The translations under genes were made by a program, and so were the position numbers. A stretch of DNA of 64,000 nucleotides from the NCBI GenBank assembly GCA_965243255.1, contig CBDEUH010000004.1:2976001-3040000 (forward strand). Reading direction: 5' to 3'. This document shows, in pieces, positions 7,858 to 15,992 of the stretch. Numbering within the stretch: position 1 is the stretch's first letter; every line of letters starts with the position of its first letter. The notes under the pieces were generated by a model, which made no database searches, was not told where the DNA came from, and worked only from the letters and a program-made list of their open reading frames with translations. Source of the stretch: Bin87 sp965243255. Lineage in GTDB: Bacteria > Chloroflexota > Dehalococcoidia > Lucifugimonadales > UBA3495.

Positions 7858-9789
7858 ATGCCGCTAGCCTTTCTGATACCCGTCTTCTCCTTCGCCGCCT
7901 GTCCGCTGATTATCCTCTTCCAGCGCTGGCTTCCCCTGCGCGGCGCGCCGCTGGCGATCCTGGCCATCGGCGGCGGCTTCGTCGTCTGGATTCTGGCCAC
8001 GCTGGGATTTCTCGGCGCGTCTGCCGACCATCCCGCCTGCGACGTCAGCGCCGTTACCCACGCCCTCACCTGCCACTTCACCACCACCTGGTTCGATGCC
8101 GGCGTGCCCAGCGATGTCAACACCGACTCCATCCACCTCAACTGGGGTATGCTCATCGACCCCCTCACCGTCGTCCTGCTGGGCCTGATTACCTTCGTCG
8201 CCCTGGCCGTCCAGCTCTATTCACTGGAGTACATGAAAGGCGACCCCCGCTTTGGCTGGTACTACGCTTGGCAGGCCCTGTTCGTCGCGGCGATGCTCAC
8301 CCTGGCCCTGGCCGACAACTTCCTGCTCCTCTACATCGCCTGGGAGCTGGTCGGCCTCTGTTCCTACCTGCTCATCGGTTTCTGGTTCGAAAATCCCGGC
8401 CCCCGCGAGGCCGCCAAGAAGGCCTTCGTCGTAACCCGCATCGGTGACGTGGGCCTGCTGGTGGGCATCCTGCTCCTGTGGGTCAACGTCGGCAGCTTCA
8501 GCATGACCGAAGCTTTCGAGGCGGCAGCCTCCGGCCACCTCAGCGACGGCGTAATCACCGCCTCCGCCATCCTGCTGCTGCTGGGCGCGATGGGCAAGTC
8601 CGCCCAGTTCCCCTTCCACGTCTGGCTCCCCGACGCCATGGAGGGCCCCACTCCCGTCAGCGCCCTGATTCACGCCGCCACCATGGTCATCGCCGGCGTC
8701 TATCTCGTCGCCCGCGCCTTTCCCATCTTCGCCGCTTCTCCCGAAGCCCTCATGGTCGTCGCCAGTATCGGCATGGTAACCGCCCTGGGCGCGGCCACCA
8801 TCGCCCTGGTCTCCACCGACCTGAAACGCATCCTGGCCTACTCCACCGTATCCCACCTGGGCCTGATGATGCTGTCGTTGGGCGCGCTGGGCTGGACGGC
8901 TGCGGTGTTCCACCTGATGGCCCACGGCTTCGCCAAAGCCCTGCTGTTCCTCGGCGCCGGCAGCGTCATGCACGGCGTCGGCGCCCACGGCGACGTTGAT
9001 ATCCGACGCGTCGGCGGCCTGCGTCGCGCCATGCCCCTGACGGCGGCGACCTTCGCCATCGGCGCCCTGTCCCTGGGCGGCATCCCCATACTCTCCGGCT
9101 TTTGGAGCAAGGACGAGATCCTGCTGGCCGTTTCCCACAACCTGCCGGTGATTTTCATCGTCCTGACCATGCTCACCGTCTTTCTCAGCGCGCTGTACAT
9201 GGCCCGCGCCATGTTCATAGTCTTCTTCGGCGCCCAGGGCGAGGACAGCCACCACGCCCACGAGTCGCCCATCCTGATGACCGGCGTCCTGTCCGTTCTC
9301 GCCGTGCTGGCGATAGGGTTCGGCTGGATTGCCTTCAATTGGCCCGGAGCCTTCGACGGCTTCGGTACCTTCGTCTTCTACGACCACGCCGAGGGATTCC
9401 ACTTCAACCTCGTGCTGGGCGTGTTGAGTATCCTGCTGGCCGTCGGCGCATTCGCCCTGGCCTGGCTGGTGTACGTCCGCCGCGCTCTGTCCATCCAGTC
9501 CTGGCGAGCCAGATTCGCCCCCGTCCTCCGCGTGGTGGAGAACCGCTACTACGTCGATGAGACCTACCAGTGGGTCATCGACCGGGTGGTGCTTACCGTA
9601 TCCGCCGCCCTGGCCTTCTTCGACCGCGCCGTGGTCAACGACGTGGGCATCAACGGCCCTGCGGATGTTGTCCGCAAGGCCGGTATCGCCCTGCGCCTCC
9701 ACGTAACCGGCCACGTTTATACCTACGCCCTGGTGGTGGCCCTGGGCGTCATCGCCCTGGCGATTTTCTGGTGGCTCCGCTCGGTGTAG
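7858..9789 (+). CDS. nuoL: NADH-quinone oxidoreductase subunit L
   Basis: Antiporter-like proton-pumping subunit (643 aa). The characteristic loop HAATMVIAGVYLVAR, the LKRILAYSTVSHLG helix and WSKDEILLAV are present. The C-terminal ~100 residues would form the lateral helix typical of NuoL. A short cytoplasmic segment near residue 460 contains DSHHAHES. It is the longest nuo gene and ends 25 bp before nuoM. Confidence 0.97.
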   Translation: MPLAFLIPVFSFAACPLIILFQRWLPLRGAPLAILAIGGGFVVWILATLGFLGASADHPACDVSAVTHALTCHFTTTWFDAGVPSDVNTDSIHLNWGMLIDPLTVVLLGLITFVALAVQLYSLEYMKGDPRFGWYYAWQALFVAAMLTLALADNFLLLYIAWELVGLCSYLLIGFWFENPGPREAAKKAFVVTRIGDVGLLVGILLLWVNVGSFSMTEAFEAAASGHLSDGVITASAILLLLGAMGKSAQFPFHVWLPDAMEGPTPVSALIHAATMVIAGVYLVARAFPIFAASPEALMVVASIGMVTALGAATIALVSTDLKRILAYSTVSHLGLMMLSLGALGWTAAVFHLMAHGFAKALLFLGAGSVMHGVGAHGDVDIRRVGGLRRAMPLTAATFAIGALSLGGIPILSGFWSKDEILLAVSHNLPVIFIVLTMLTVFLSALYMARAMFIVFFGAQGEDSHHAHESPILMTGVLSVLAVLAIGFGWIAFNWPGAFDGFGTFVFYDHAEGFHFNLVLGVLSILLAVGAFALAWLVYVRRALSIQSWRARFAPVLRVVENRYYVDETYQWVIDRVVLTVSAALAFFDRAVVNDVGINGPADVVRKAGIALRLHVTGHVYTYALVVALGVIALAIFWWLRSV

Positions 9790-9814
9790 CCGCCCGTGAT
9801 ATGACCCTGATCTG

Positions 9815-11332
9815 ATGATGGCTAATTTCGACCAGGTATCGCTGCTGCTCCTCGTCCTCGTGCCCCTGGCCGGGGCCGCGCTGACGATGTTCCTGCCCAA
9901 GGACCGCCCCCGCGACGCCTGGCAGCTGGCCATCTTCGTCGCCGCGATTTCCTTCGTCCTCTCCGTCATCGTATTCCTCCGCTACGACTACGCCGCCGCC
10001 GGCGTCCAGCTGCAGCGAGAATACGCCTGGATCGGCCACCCCCTGAACATCAGCCTCCACCTGGGATTGAACGGCATCGGCGCGCCCCTGGTGCTGCTCA
10101 ACGGCATCGTCCTGCTGGGCGCAGTCCTCATCAGCCAGACCATCACCCGCCGCACCCGCGACTTCTTCGTGCTGCTCCTCGCCCTGGGCGCGGGAGTGTA
10201 CGGCGTCTTCATCGTCCGCGACCTCTTCTTCCTGTTCTTCTTCTACGAGCTGGCCGTGCTGCCCATGTACCTGCTCATCGGCGTCTGGGGCAGCAGCACC
10301 GATTTCGGAACCTTCCTGCGCACCAAGGAATACGGCGCGATGAAGCTCATGCTGGTCCTGGTCGCCGGCAGCGTCCTCATCTGGATTGGCATCCTCGCCC
10401 TCTACGTCGCCTCCTCCCAGGCCGGCGACCCCACCTTCAACATCGACAAGTTGGCGCAGTTGCAGCAGAACGGCGCAGTCTCCCGCATCACCGAGCTGTG
10501 GGTGTTCCCCCTCTTCGCCATCGGATTCGGCGTGCTGGCCGGCCTCTGGCCCTTCCACACCTGGTCCCCCGACGGCCACGTCGCCGCCCCCACCGGCGTC
10601 AGTATGCTCCACGCCGGCGTCCTGATGAAACTCGGCGCCTTCGGCATCATCCAGGTGGGTATGCTGTTGACTCCCCAGGGCGCCGAAGCTTGGATGCCCG
10701 TCCTCATCGGCCTGGGTACCGTCAACGTCATCTACGGCGCAATCTCCGCCTTGTCCCAGAACGATTTGAAGTACGTCATCGGCTATTCCAGCGTCAGCCA
10801 CATGGGGTACGTGCTCATGGGCATCGCCACCCTGCACCCCGTCGGCCTGGCCGGCGCCGTCCTGCAGATGTTCTCCCACGGCATCATGACCGCCCTCATG
10901 TTCGCCATGGTTGGCGCAATCTACGAGCGGGCCCACATCCGCGATTCCTTCATCCTCAACGGCCTCATCAAGCGCATGGGCACCACCACCTTCTTCTTTG
11001 CCATCGCCGGCCTGGCCTCCCTGGGCCTGCCCGGACTCAGCGGCTTCATCGCCGAGTTCATGGTGTTCACCGGAGCCTTCCGCACCTACCTGCCCCTGGC
11101 CGTCCTCGGCGTCATCGGCGCCGCCATTACCGCCGTGTACATCCTGCGCCTGCTGGCCCGTTCCTTCTTCGGCGAGGCCGACCCCCAGTGGGAGCACCTC
11201 ACCGACGCCAGCCCGGTGGAAAAGGGCGTCGGCGGAGCCTTCGTCGTCATCCTCATCGCCGTCGGCGTCTGGCCCGCCCCCCTGCTCAACGTCATCAACA
11301 CCGGCGTCGCCAGCGCGCTGTCCGTGTTCTAG
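9815..11332 (+). CDS. nuoM: NADH-quinone oxidoreductase subunit M
   Basis: Antiporter-like subunit (505 aa). Family motifs include FFFYELAVLPMYLLIG, LWPFHTWSPDGHVAAPTGVS, HAGVLMKLGAFGI and DLKYVIGYSSVSHMGYV, with the conserved lysines and the histidine of the proton channel. Fourteen or so helices are expected and the hydrophobic pattern supports it. There are two adjacent ATG codons at the start. Confidence 0.97.
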   Translation: MMANFDQVSLLLLVLVPLAGAALTMFLPKDRPRDAWQLAIFVAAISFVLSVIVFLRYDYAAAGVQLQREYAWIGHPLNISLHLGLNGIGAPLVLLNGIVLLGAVLISQTITRRTRDFFVLLLALGAGVYGVFIVRDLFFLFFFYELAVLPMYLLIGVWGSSTDFGTFLRTKEYGAMKLMLVLVAGSVLIWIGILALYVASSQAGDPTFNIDKLAQLQQNGAVSRITELWVFPLFAIGFGVLAGLWPFHTWSPDGHVAAPTGVSMLHAGVLMKLGAFGIIQVGMLLTPQGAEAWMPVLIGLGTVNVIYGAISALSQNDLKYVIGYSSVSHMGYVLMGIATLHPVGLAGAVLQMFSHGIMTALMFAMVGAIYERAHIRDSFILNGLIKRMGTTTFFFAIAGLASLGLPGLSGFIAEFMVFTGAFRTYLPLAVLGVIGAAITAVYILRLLARSFFGEADPQWEHLTDASPVEKGVGGAFVVILIAVGVWPAPLLNVINTGVASALSVF

Positions 11333-11344
11333 GCGGTAGCGTAG

Positions 11345-12907
11345 ATGGAAACCGGACTGACCTCAAACCTCCACCTCCTTACGCCGGAGTTCGTCCTCAC
11401 GGCGCTGGCCTTCCTGGTCTTCACCGTTGACCTGTTCCTGCCCGAGCGCAGCAAGGAATGGCTCGCCGGTCTCGCCGCCGCCAGCCTCCTGGCCGTCATC
11501 GCCGTCGCCCTGCTCATGCGCCCTGACCAGAGCACCGAGCTCTACGGCGGCCTGATGGTCGTGGACGGTTTCGGCCTCTTCTTCAAGATATTCTTCTGCG
11601 CCATCGGCCTGGGCATCATCGCCCTCTCCGTCGAGTACGGACGTGACCGCCTCCAGCACCGGGGCGAGTTCTACGGCTTGCTCCTGTTCAGCATCCTGGG
11701 CATGAACCTGCTGGCGATGTCCCGCGAGCTGCTCACCGCCTACATCTCCCTGGAACTGCTCTCCTTCAGCCTCTACGTCTTGGTCGCCTACGGCCTGCGC
11801 GAGGCCCGTTCCAACGAGGCCGGCATCAAGTACATCATCATCGGCGTGCTGTCTTCCGCCATCATGCTCTACGGACTTAGCAACATCTACGCCGCCCTGG
11901 GCACCACCTACTTCGGCGACATCGCCGCCGACCTGGCTGCTCCGGGCGACGCCAGCCCCGTCCTCTGGGTCGGCATCGCCCTGCTGGTCGTCGGACTGGG
12001 CTTCAAGCTGTCCGCGGTGCCTTTCCACATGTGGGCCCCCGACGCCTACGAGGGTGCGCCCCTGCCGGTAACCGCCTATCTCGCCATCGGCTCCAAGGCC
12101 GCCGCCTTCGCCCTCACGTTGCGTCTCTTCGCCGAAGCCATAGTGCCCGCCGCCAGCCGCTGGGACGAGTGGCAACTGGTCATCGCCGTCCTGGCCGCCA
12201 TCACCATGCTGGCCGGCAACCTGGTGGCCCTGGCCCAGCGCAACCTGAAACGGCTGATGGCCTACAGCAGCATCGGACACGTGGGCTACGCTTTGGCCGG
12301 CGTCGCCGTGCTGGGTAGCGATTTCGCCCTGGCCGCCAAGGGCGTGATCTTCTACCTGGTGGTGTACGCTGTAACCAACCTGGTGGTATTCGCCGGCATC
12401 ACCGCCTACTACAACCGCGAGGGCAAGGACAACATCGCCGACCTGGCCGGCATGGCCGACCGGCAGCCCTTCGTGGCGGCGGCCATCGCCATCGGCCTCT
12501 TCTCCCTGGCCGGACTGCCCATCTTCGCCGGGTTCACCGCCAAGTTCTACCTCTTCGCGGCGGTGGCCGACGGCGGAATGCTCTGGCTGGCCGGCGTCGC
12601 CATCTTCACCAGCCTGGTCTCCCTCTACTACTACCTCCAGGTAATGCGCCAGATGTACATCGAGCGCCCCGTCCACGCCGAGCACTACGTCACGGCGCAT
12701 CAGGAGCACGCCCAGCACGATAACATCCACCAGCACGCAGCCCACGACGAACCCGAACCACCCGTCCCCCCTCTGCAACGCCCCTCAATCCTGCTCACGG
12801 CCACCATGGGCGTCGGGCTGCTGGTAGTCGTCTGGCTCGGCATCTACCCGGCCCCCCTGCTTACCCTCATCGAAACCGCCAGCGCCGCCATCATCCCCCT
12901 GGGCTGA
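11345..12907 (+). CDS. nuoN: NADH-quinone oxidoreductase subunit N, with His-rich insertion
   Basis: Antiporter-like subunit (520 aa), last gene of the operon. Motifs: AYISLELLSFSLYVLVAYG, PFHMWAPDAYEGAPLPVTAY and NLKRLMAYSSIGHVGYAL. Just before the final helix, around residues 440-475, there is a soluble stretch with about nine histidines (for example HAEHYVTAHQEHAQHD) and then a Pro/Glu stretch. I do not know this insertion from standard NuoN. It could bind metal or simply be a loop expansion. Confidence 0.96.
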   Translation: METGLTSNLHLLTPEFVLTALAFLVFTVDLFLPERSKEWLAGLAAASLLAVIAVALLMRPDQSTELYGGLMVVDGFGLFFKIFFCAIGLGIIALSVEYGRDRLQHRGEFYGLLLFSILGMNLLAMSRELLTAYISLELLSFSLYVLVAYGLREARSNEAGIKYIIIGVLSSAIMLYGLSNIYAALGTTYFGDIAADLAAPGDASPVLWVGIALLVVGLGFKLSAVPFHMWAPDAYEGAPLPVTAYLAIGSKAAAFALTLRLFAEAIVPAASRWDEWQLVIAVLAAITMLAGNLVALAQRNLKRLMAYSSIGHVGYALAGVAVLGSDFALAAKGVIFYLVVYAVTNLVVFAGITAYYNREGKDNIADLAGMADRQPFVAAAIAIGLFSLAGLPIFAGFTAKFYLFAAVADGGMLWLAGVAIFTSLVSLYYYLQVMRQMYIERPVHAEHYVTAHQEHAQHDNIHQHAAHDEPEPPVPPLQRPSILLTATMGVGLLVVVWLGIYPAPLLTLIETASAAIIPLG

Positions 12908-12932
12908 CGCCAAAACCGGAGACAGTACCACC

Positions 12933-13469
12933 ATGATCATCGCAGTCATCGGCAACTTCGACCCGCCGCCCCACGTGTACGCCTTGGCCGAGGCCGTCGG
13001 CAAGGAGCTGGCCCGGCGCGGCGTTACCGTCGTCTGCGGCGGACTCACCGGCGTCATGGAGGCCGTCTGCAAGGGCGCCAAGTCCGAAAACGGCCACACC
13101 ATCGGCATCCTGCCCGGCGGCTCCCCCAACTCCGCCAACGAGTACGTGGACATCCCCGTAACCACCAACATGGGCTTCGCCCGCAACGTCGCCGTGGTCA
13201 GCACCGGACAGGCCGCCATCGCCGTCGGCGGAGCATTCGGTACCCTCTCCGAAATCGGCTACGCCCTCAGCTACGGCATCCCCGTCGTGGCCCTCAACAG
13301 CTGGCCCCTCACCCTGCGCGGCGACGGCCTGCCCGTGGGTGACAACTACATCACCGCCGCCGACCCGGTGGATGCCGTCAACAAGGCCATCGCCGCCGCC
13401 GAAGCCCGCACCGAGGAGACCCAAACCGTTCCCTTCTCCGAGCCCCTGCCGGAGGTGCCCAATGGCTGA
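12933..13469 (+). CDS. TIGR00725/LOG-like Rossmann-fold protein
   Basis: A 178-aa protein with the SLOG/LOG-type nucleotide fold: N-terminal IIAVIGNFDPPP, then VTVVCGGLTGVMEAVCKGAK, and AIAVGGAFGTLSEIGYALSY, which corresponds to the phosphate-binding GGxGTxxE motif of this superfamily. Members hydrolyse or bind nucleotides (cytokinin-type LOG enzymes are relatives); the substrate here is unknown. The last 8 bp overlap the enolase start, so the two are probably translated together. Confidence 0.8.
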   Translation: MIIAVIGNFDPPPHVYALAEAVGKELARRGVTVVCGGLTGVMEAVCKGAKSENGHTIGILPGGSPNSANEYVDIPVTTNMGFARNVAVVSTGQAAIAVGGAFGTLSEIGYALSYGIPVVALNSWPLTLRGDGLPVGDNYITAADPVDAVNKAIAAAEARTEETQTVPFSEPLPEVPNG

Positions 13470-14766
13470 CGCCACCATCGCCAGCATCGTCGGCCGCGAG
13501 GCCCTGGACTCCCGCGGCAACCCCACCGTCGAAGCCCAGGTAACCCTCACCGACGGCAGCGTCGGCCTGGCCCTCGTCCCCTCCGGCGCCAGCACCGGCA
13601 GCTACGAAGCCCTGGAACTGCGCGACGGCGACACAACCCGCTTCGGCGGCAGCGGAACCCTTACCGCCGTGTCCAACGTCAACCACCGCATCACCCCGGC
13701 CTTGGCCGGCGTGTCCCCCTTCGACCAAACCGACGTTGACCGCCGCCTCAATGAGCTGGACGGCACCGGCGACAAGAGCGGCTTGGGCGCCAACGCCGTC
13801 CTCGCCGTGTCCATGGCCGTAGCGCGAGCGGCAGCCGTTTCAGCCACCGGCGGCGCGCTGTGGCGGCATCTGTCCTCCGACGGTAGCGACGTAAGTCTGC
13901 CCGTCCCCCTGCTCAACATCCTCAACGGCGGACGCCACGCCTCCAACTCCGCCGACGTGCAGGAGTTCATGGTCGCCCCCGCCGGCTTTGACCGCTTCTC
14001 GGACGCGCTCCGCGCCGGCGTCGAAATCTATCAGGCCCTCAAATCCATCCTGCGCGCCGGCGGCCACAACCTCAACGTCGGCGACGAGGGCGGATTCGCC
14101 CCCAGCCTGCCCTCCAACCGAGACGCCATCCAGGTCGTGCTCCAGGCCATCGAAACCGCCGGCTACCAGCCCGGCCAGCAGGTCTATATCGCCCTGGACG
14201 TGGCCGCTTCCGAGCTATGGAACGCCGACGCGTCCCGCTACGACCTGGAACGCGAGGGCGTGTCACTAACGGCCTCGGAGCTGGTTGACCTCTACGCCGA
14301 ATGGTGTCGCGAATACCCCATCATCAGCATTGAAGACGGCTTGGACGAAGACGATTGGGACGGCTGGGCTGCCCTGACCCAACGCCTGGGCGATACCGTC
14401 CAGCTGGTCGGCGACGATCTGCTGGTAACCAACATCGGCCGCCTCCAAAGCGGTATCAACGAGTCCGCCGGCAACGCCATCCTGCTCAAGCCCAACCAGA
14501 TCGGCACCCTGTCCGAAACCCGCGCCGCCCTGCAGATGGCCCGCAACGCCGGCTGGACCGCCGTCATGAGCCACCGCTCCGGCGAAACCGAGGATACCAC
14601 CATCGCCGACCTCGCCGTGGCCTGGAACGTCGGCCAAATCAAGACCGGCGCACCCGCCCGCTCCGAGCGCGTCGCCAAGTACAACCGCCTCCTCCGCATT
14701 CAGGCCGAACTCGGCCCCACCGCCCGCTACGCCGGCCTGGATACCTACCGCTCCCTGGGGCGGTAA
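13462..14766 (+). CDS. eno: enolase
   Basis: Phosphopyruvate hydratase (434 aa) converting 2-phosphoglycerate to phosphoenolpyruvate in lower glycolysis or gluconeogenesis. Motifs in order: GREALDSRGNPTVEAQV, SGASTGSYEALELRDGD, SIEDGLDEDDWDGW with the metal-binding Glu/Asp, LLKPNQIGTLSET with the catalytic Lys, and MSHRSGETEDTTIADLAVA, the enolase signature. ATG at 13462 is preceded by GGAGGTG at 13451-13457. It overlaps the preceding LOG-like gene by 8 bp. Confidence 0.97.
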   Translation: MADATIASIVGREALDSRGNPTVEAQVTLTDGSVGLALVPSGASTGSYEALELRDGDTTRFGGSGTLTAVSNVNHRITPALAGVSPFDQTDVDRRLNELDGTGDKSGLGANAVLAVSMAVARAAAVSATGGALWRHLSSDGSDVSLPVPLLNILNGGRHASNSADVQEFMVAPAGFDRFSDALRAGVEIYQALKSILRAGGHNLNVGDEGGFAPSLPSNRDAIQVVLQAIETAGYQPGQQVYIALDVAASELWNADASRYDLEREGVSLTASELVDLYAEWCREYPIISIEDGLDEDDWDGWAALTQRLGDTVQLVGDDLLVTNIGRLQSGINESAGNAILLKPNQIGTLSETRAALQMARNAGWTAVMSHRSGETEDTTIADLAVAWNVGQIKTGAPARSERVAKYNRLLRIQAELGPTARYAGLDTYRSLGR

Positions 14767-14801
14767 CCCGCCGTTGCTGATGCCCAACTCGCCCTTGTCG
14801 G

Positions 14802-14810
14802 TGGTATAAT
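14802..14810 (+). promoter_or_regulatory. extended -10 promoter of the GAPDH gene
   Basis: TGGTATAAT is a perfect extended -10 (TGn-TATAAT) in the 127-bp gap between eno and gap. A weak -35 (TGCCCA) is possible about 18 bp upstream. The start codon of gap is ~84 bp downstream, giving a ~75-base leader in which I see no known riboswitch. Confidence 0.6.
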
Positions 14811-14893
14811 CGCCCCGCCAGGCCCGGACGCTTCCGCCTCGCCTGTCCACAACCCTTTGACCACTACTGACTGAACCCTCGGGAGGCACACCG

Positions 14894-15922
14894 ATGACAC
14901 GTTCCTCTGCCAATCTTACGCGCATCGGTATCAACGGCTTTGGCCGCATCGGGCGACTGGTGGCTCGCGCCGCCCTGTCTCCCACTTATCACGACCGCCT
15001 CGACCTGGTCGCCGTCAACGGCACCGGCGACACCGACACCGCCGCCCACCTCTTCAAGTACGACAGCACCTACGGCCCCTACGCCGGCACCGTCGCCACC
15101 GACAACGGCAACCTCGTCTTCGACGGCAAGACTATCCGCAAGTTCCAGCAGCCCGACCCCAACAACATCCCCTGGTCCGAAATGGACGTGGACGTCGTCG
15201 TCGAATGCACCGGCGTTTTCACTGACGCCGCCAAGGCCGCCGCCCACATCGATAGCGGCGGCGCCCGCAAGGTCATCATCTCCGCGCCCGCCCGCGGCGC
15301 CGACGCCACCATCGTCCTCGGCGTCAACGACGACCTGCTCGACAACGACGAACATCGCATCATCTCCAACGCCTCCTGCACCACCAACTGCTTCGCGCCC
15401 ATGGTCAAGGTCCTCCATGACGCTTTCGGCATCGAACGCGGCCTGATGTCCACCATCCACGCCTACACCAACGACCAGAGCATCCTTGACCGCAACCACC
15501 GCGACCTGCGCCGCGCCCGCGCCGCCGCCCAGAACATCGTCCCCACCAGCACCGGCGCCGCCCGTTCCGTTGGCGTCGTGCTCCCCGAGCTGGAGGGCAA
15601 ACTCCACGGTATCGCGTACCGCATCCCCACCTCGGTCGGCTCCGTAACCGACTTCGTCGCCGACCTCAAGCACAACGTAACCAAGGACGATGTCAACGCC
15701 GCCTTCAAGAGCGCCGCCGACGGTTCCCTCAAAGGCATCCTGGAGTACACCGAAGACCCCATCGTCAGCTCCGACATCCGTGGCAACACCCACAGCTGCA
15801 TCTTCGACGGCCTCAGCACCATGGTGCTGGACGACAACATGGTCAAGGTCATGGGCTGGTACGACAACGAGTGGGGCTACTCCTGCCGCACCGCCGACCT
15901 CTGCTGCCTGGTCGGCGGATAA
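14894..15922 (+). CDS. gap: glyceraldehyde-3-phosphate dehydrogenase, type I
   Basis: NAD(P)-dependent glycolytic enzyme (342 aa). The Rossmann start INGFGRIGRLVAR, the catalytic NASCTTNCFAPMVKVL, the substrate-binding HAYTNDQS and the C-terminal WYDNEWGYSCR are all present. The usual NAD-specific Asp after the second strand is replaced (LVAVNGTGDTDT), so the coenzyme choice is open. GGGAGGC precedes the ATG. Only a palindromic repeat separates it from the next gene. Confidence 0.97.
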   Translation: MTRSSANLTRIGINGFGRIGRLVARAALSPTYHDRLDLVAVNGTGDTDTAAHLFKYDSTYGPYAGTVATDNGNLVFDGKTIRKFQQPDPNNIPWSEMDVDVVVECTGVFTDAAKAAAHIDSGGARKVIISAPARGADATIVLGVNDDLLDNDEHRIISNASCTTNCFAPMVKVLHDAFGIERGLMSTIHAYTNDQSILDRNHRDLRRARAAAQNIVPTSTGAARSVGVVLPELEGKLHGIAYRIPTSVGSVTDFVADLKHNVTKDDVNAAFKSAADGSLKGILEYTEDPIVSSDIRGNTHSCIFDGLSTMVLDDNMVKVMGWYDNEWGYSCRTADLCCLVGG

Positions 15923-15938
15923 ACCTTACCGTTACCAC

Positions 15939-15965
15939 CGTAATTCCCGCCCAGGCGGGAATCCA
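15939..15965. repeat. short palindromic repeat, copy 1 (ATTCCCGC...GCGGGAAT)
   Basis: A near-palindrome, ATTCCCGCCCAGGCGGGAAT, followed by CCATT. It sits between gap and the following large gene and could act as a weak terminator. Similar sequences occur at 18973-19000 and 47725-47752, and a decayed one at 44272-44300. This is the REP/dRS3-like ATTCCC-N-GGGAAT pattern seen in many bacterial genomes. Confidence 0.75.
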
Positions 15966-15992
15966 TTACCGCGACAGCCAGCCAACGCTCCC

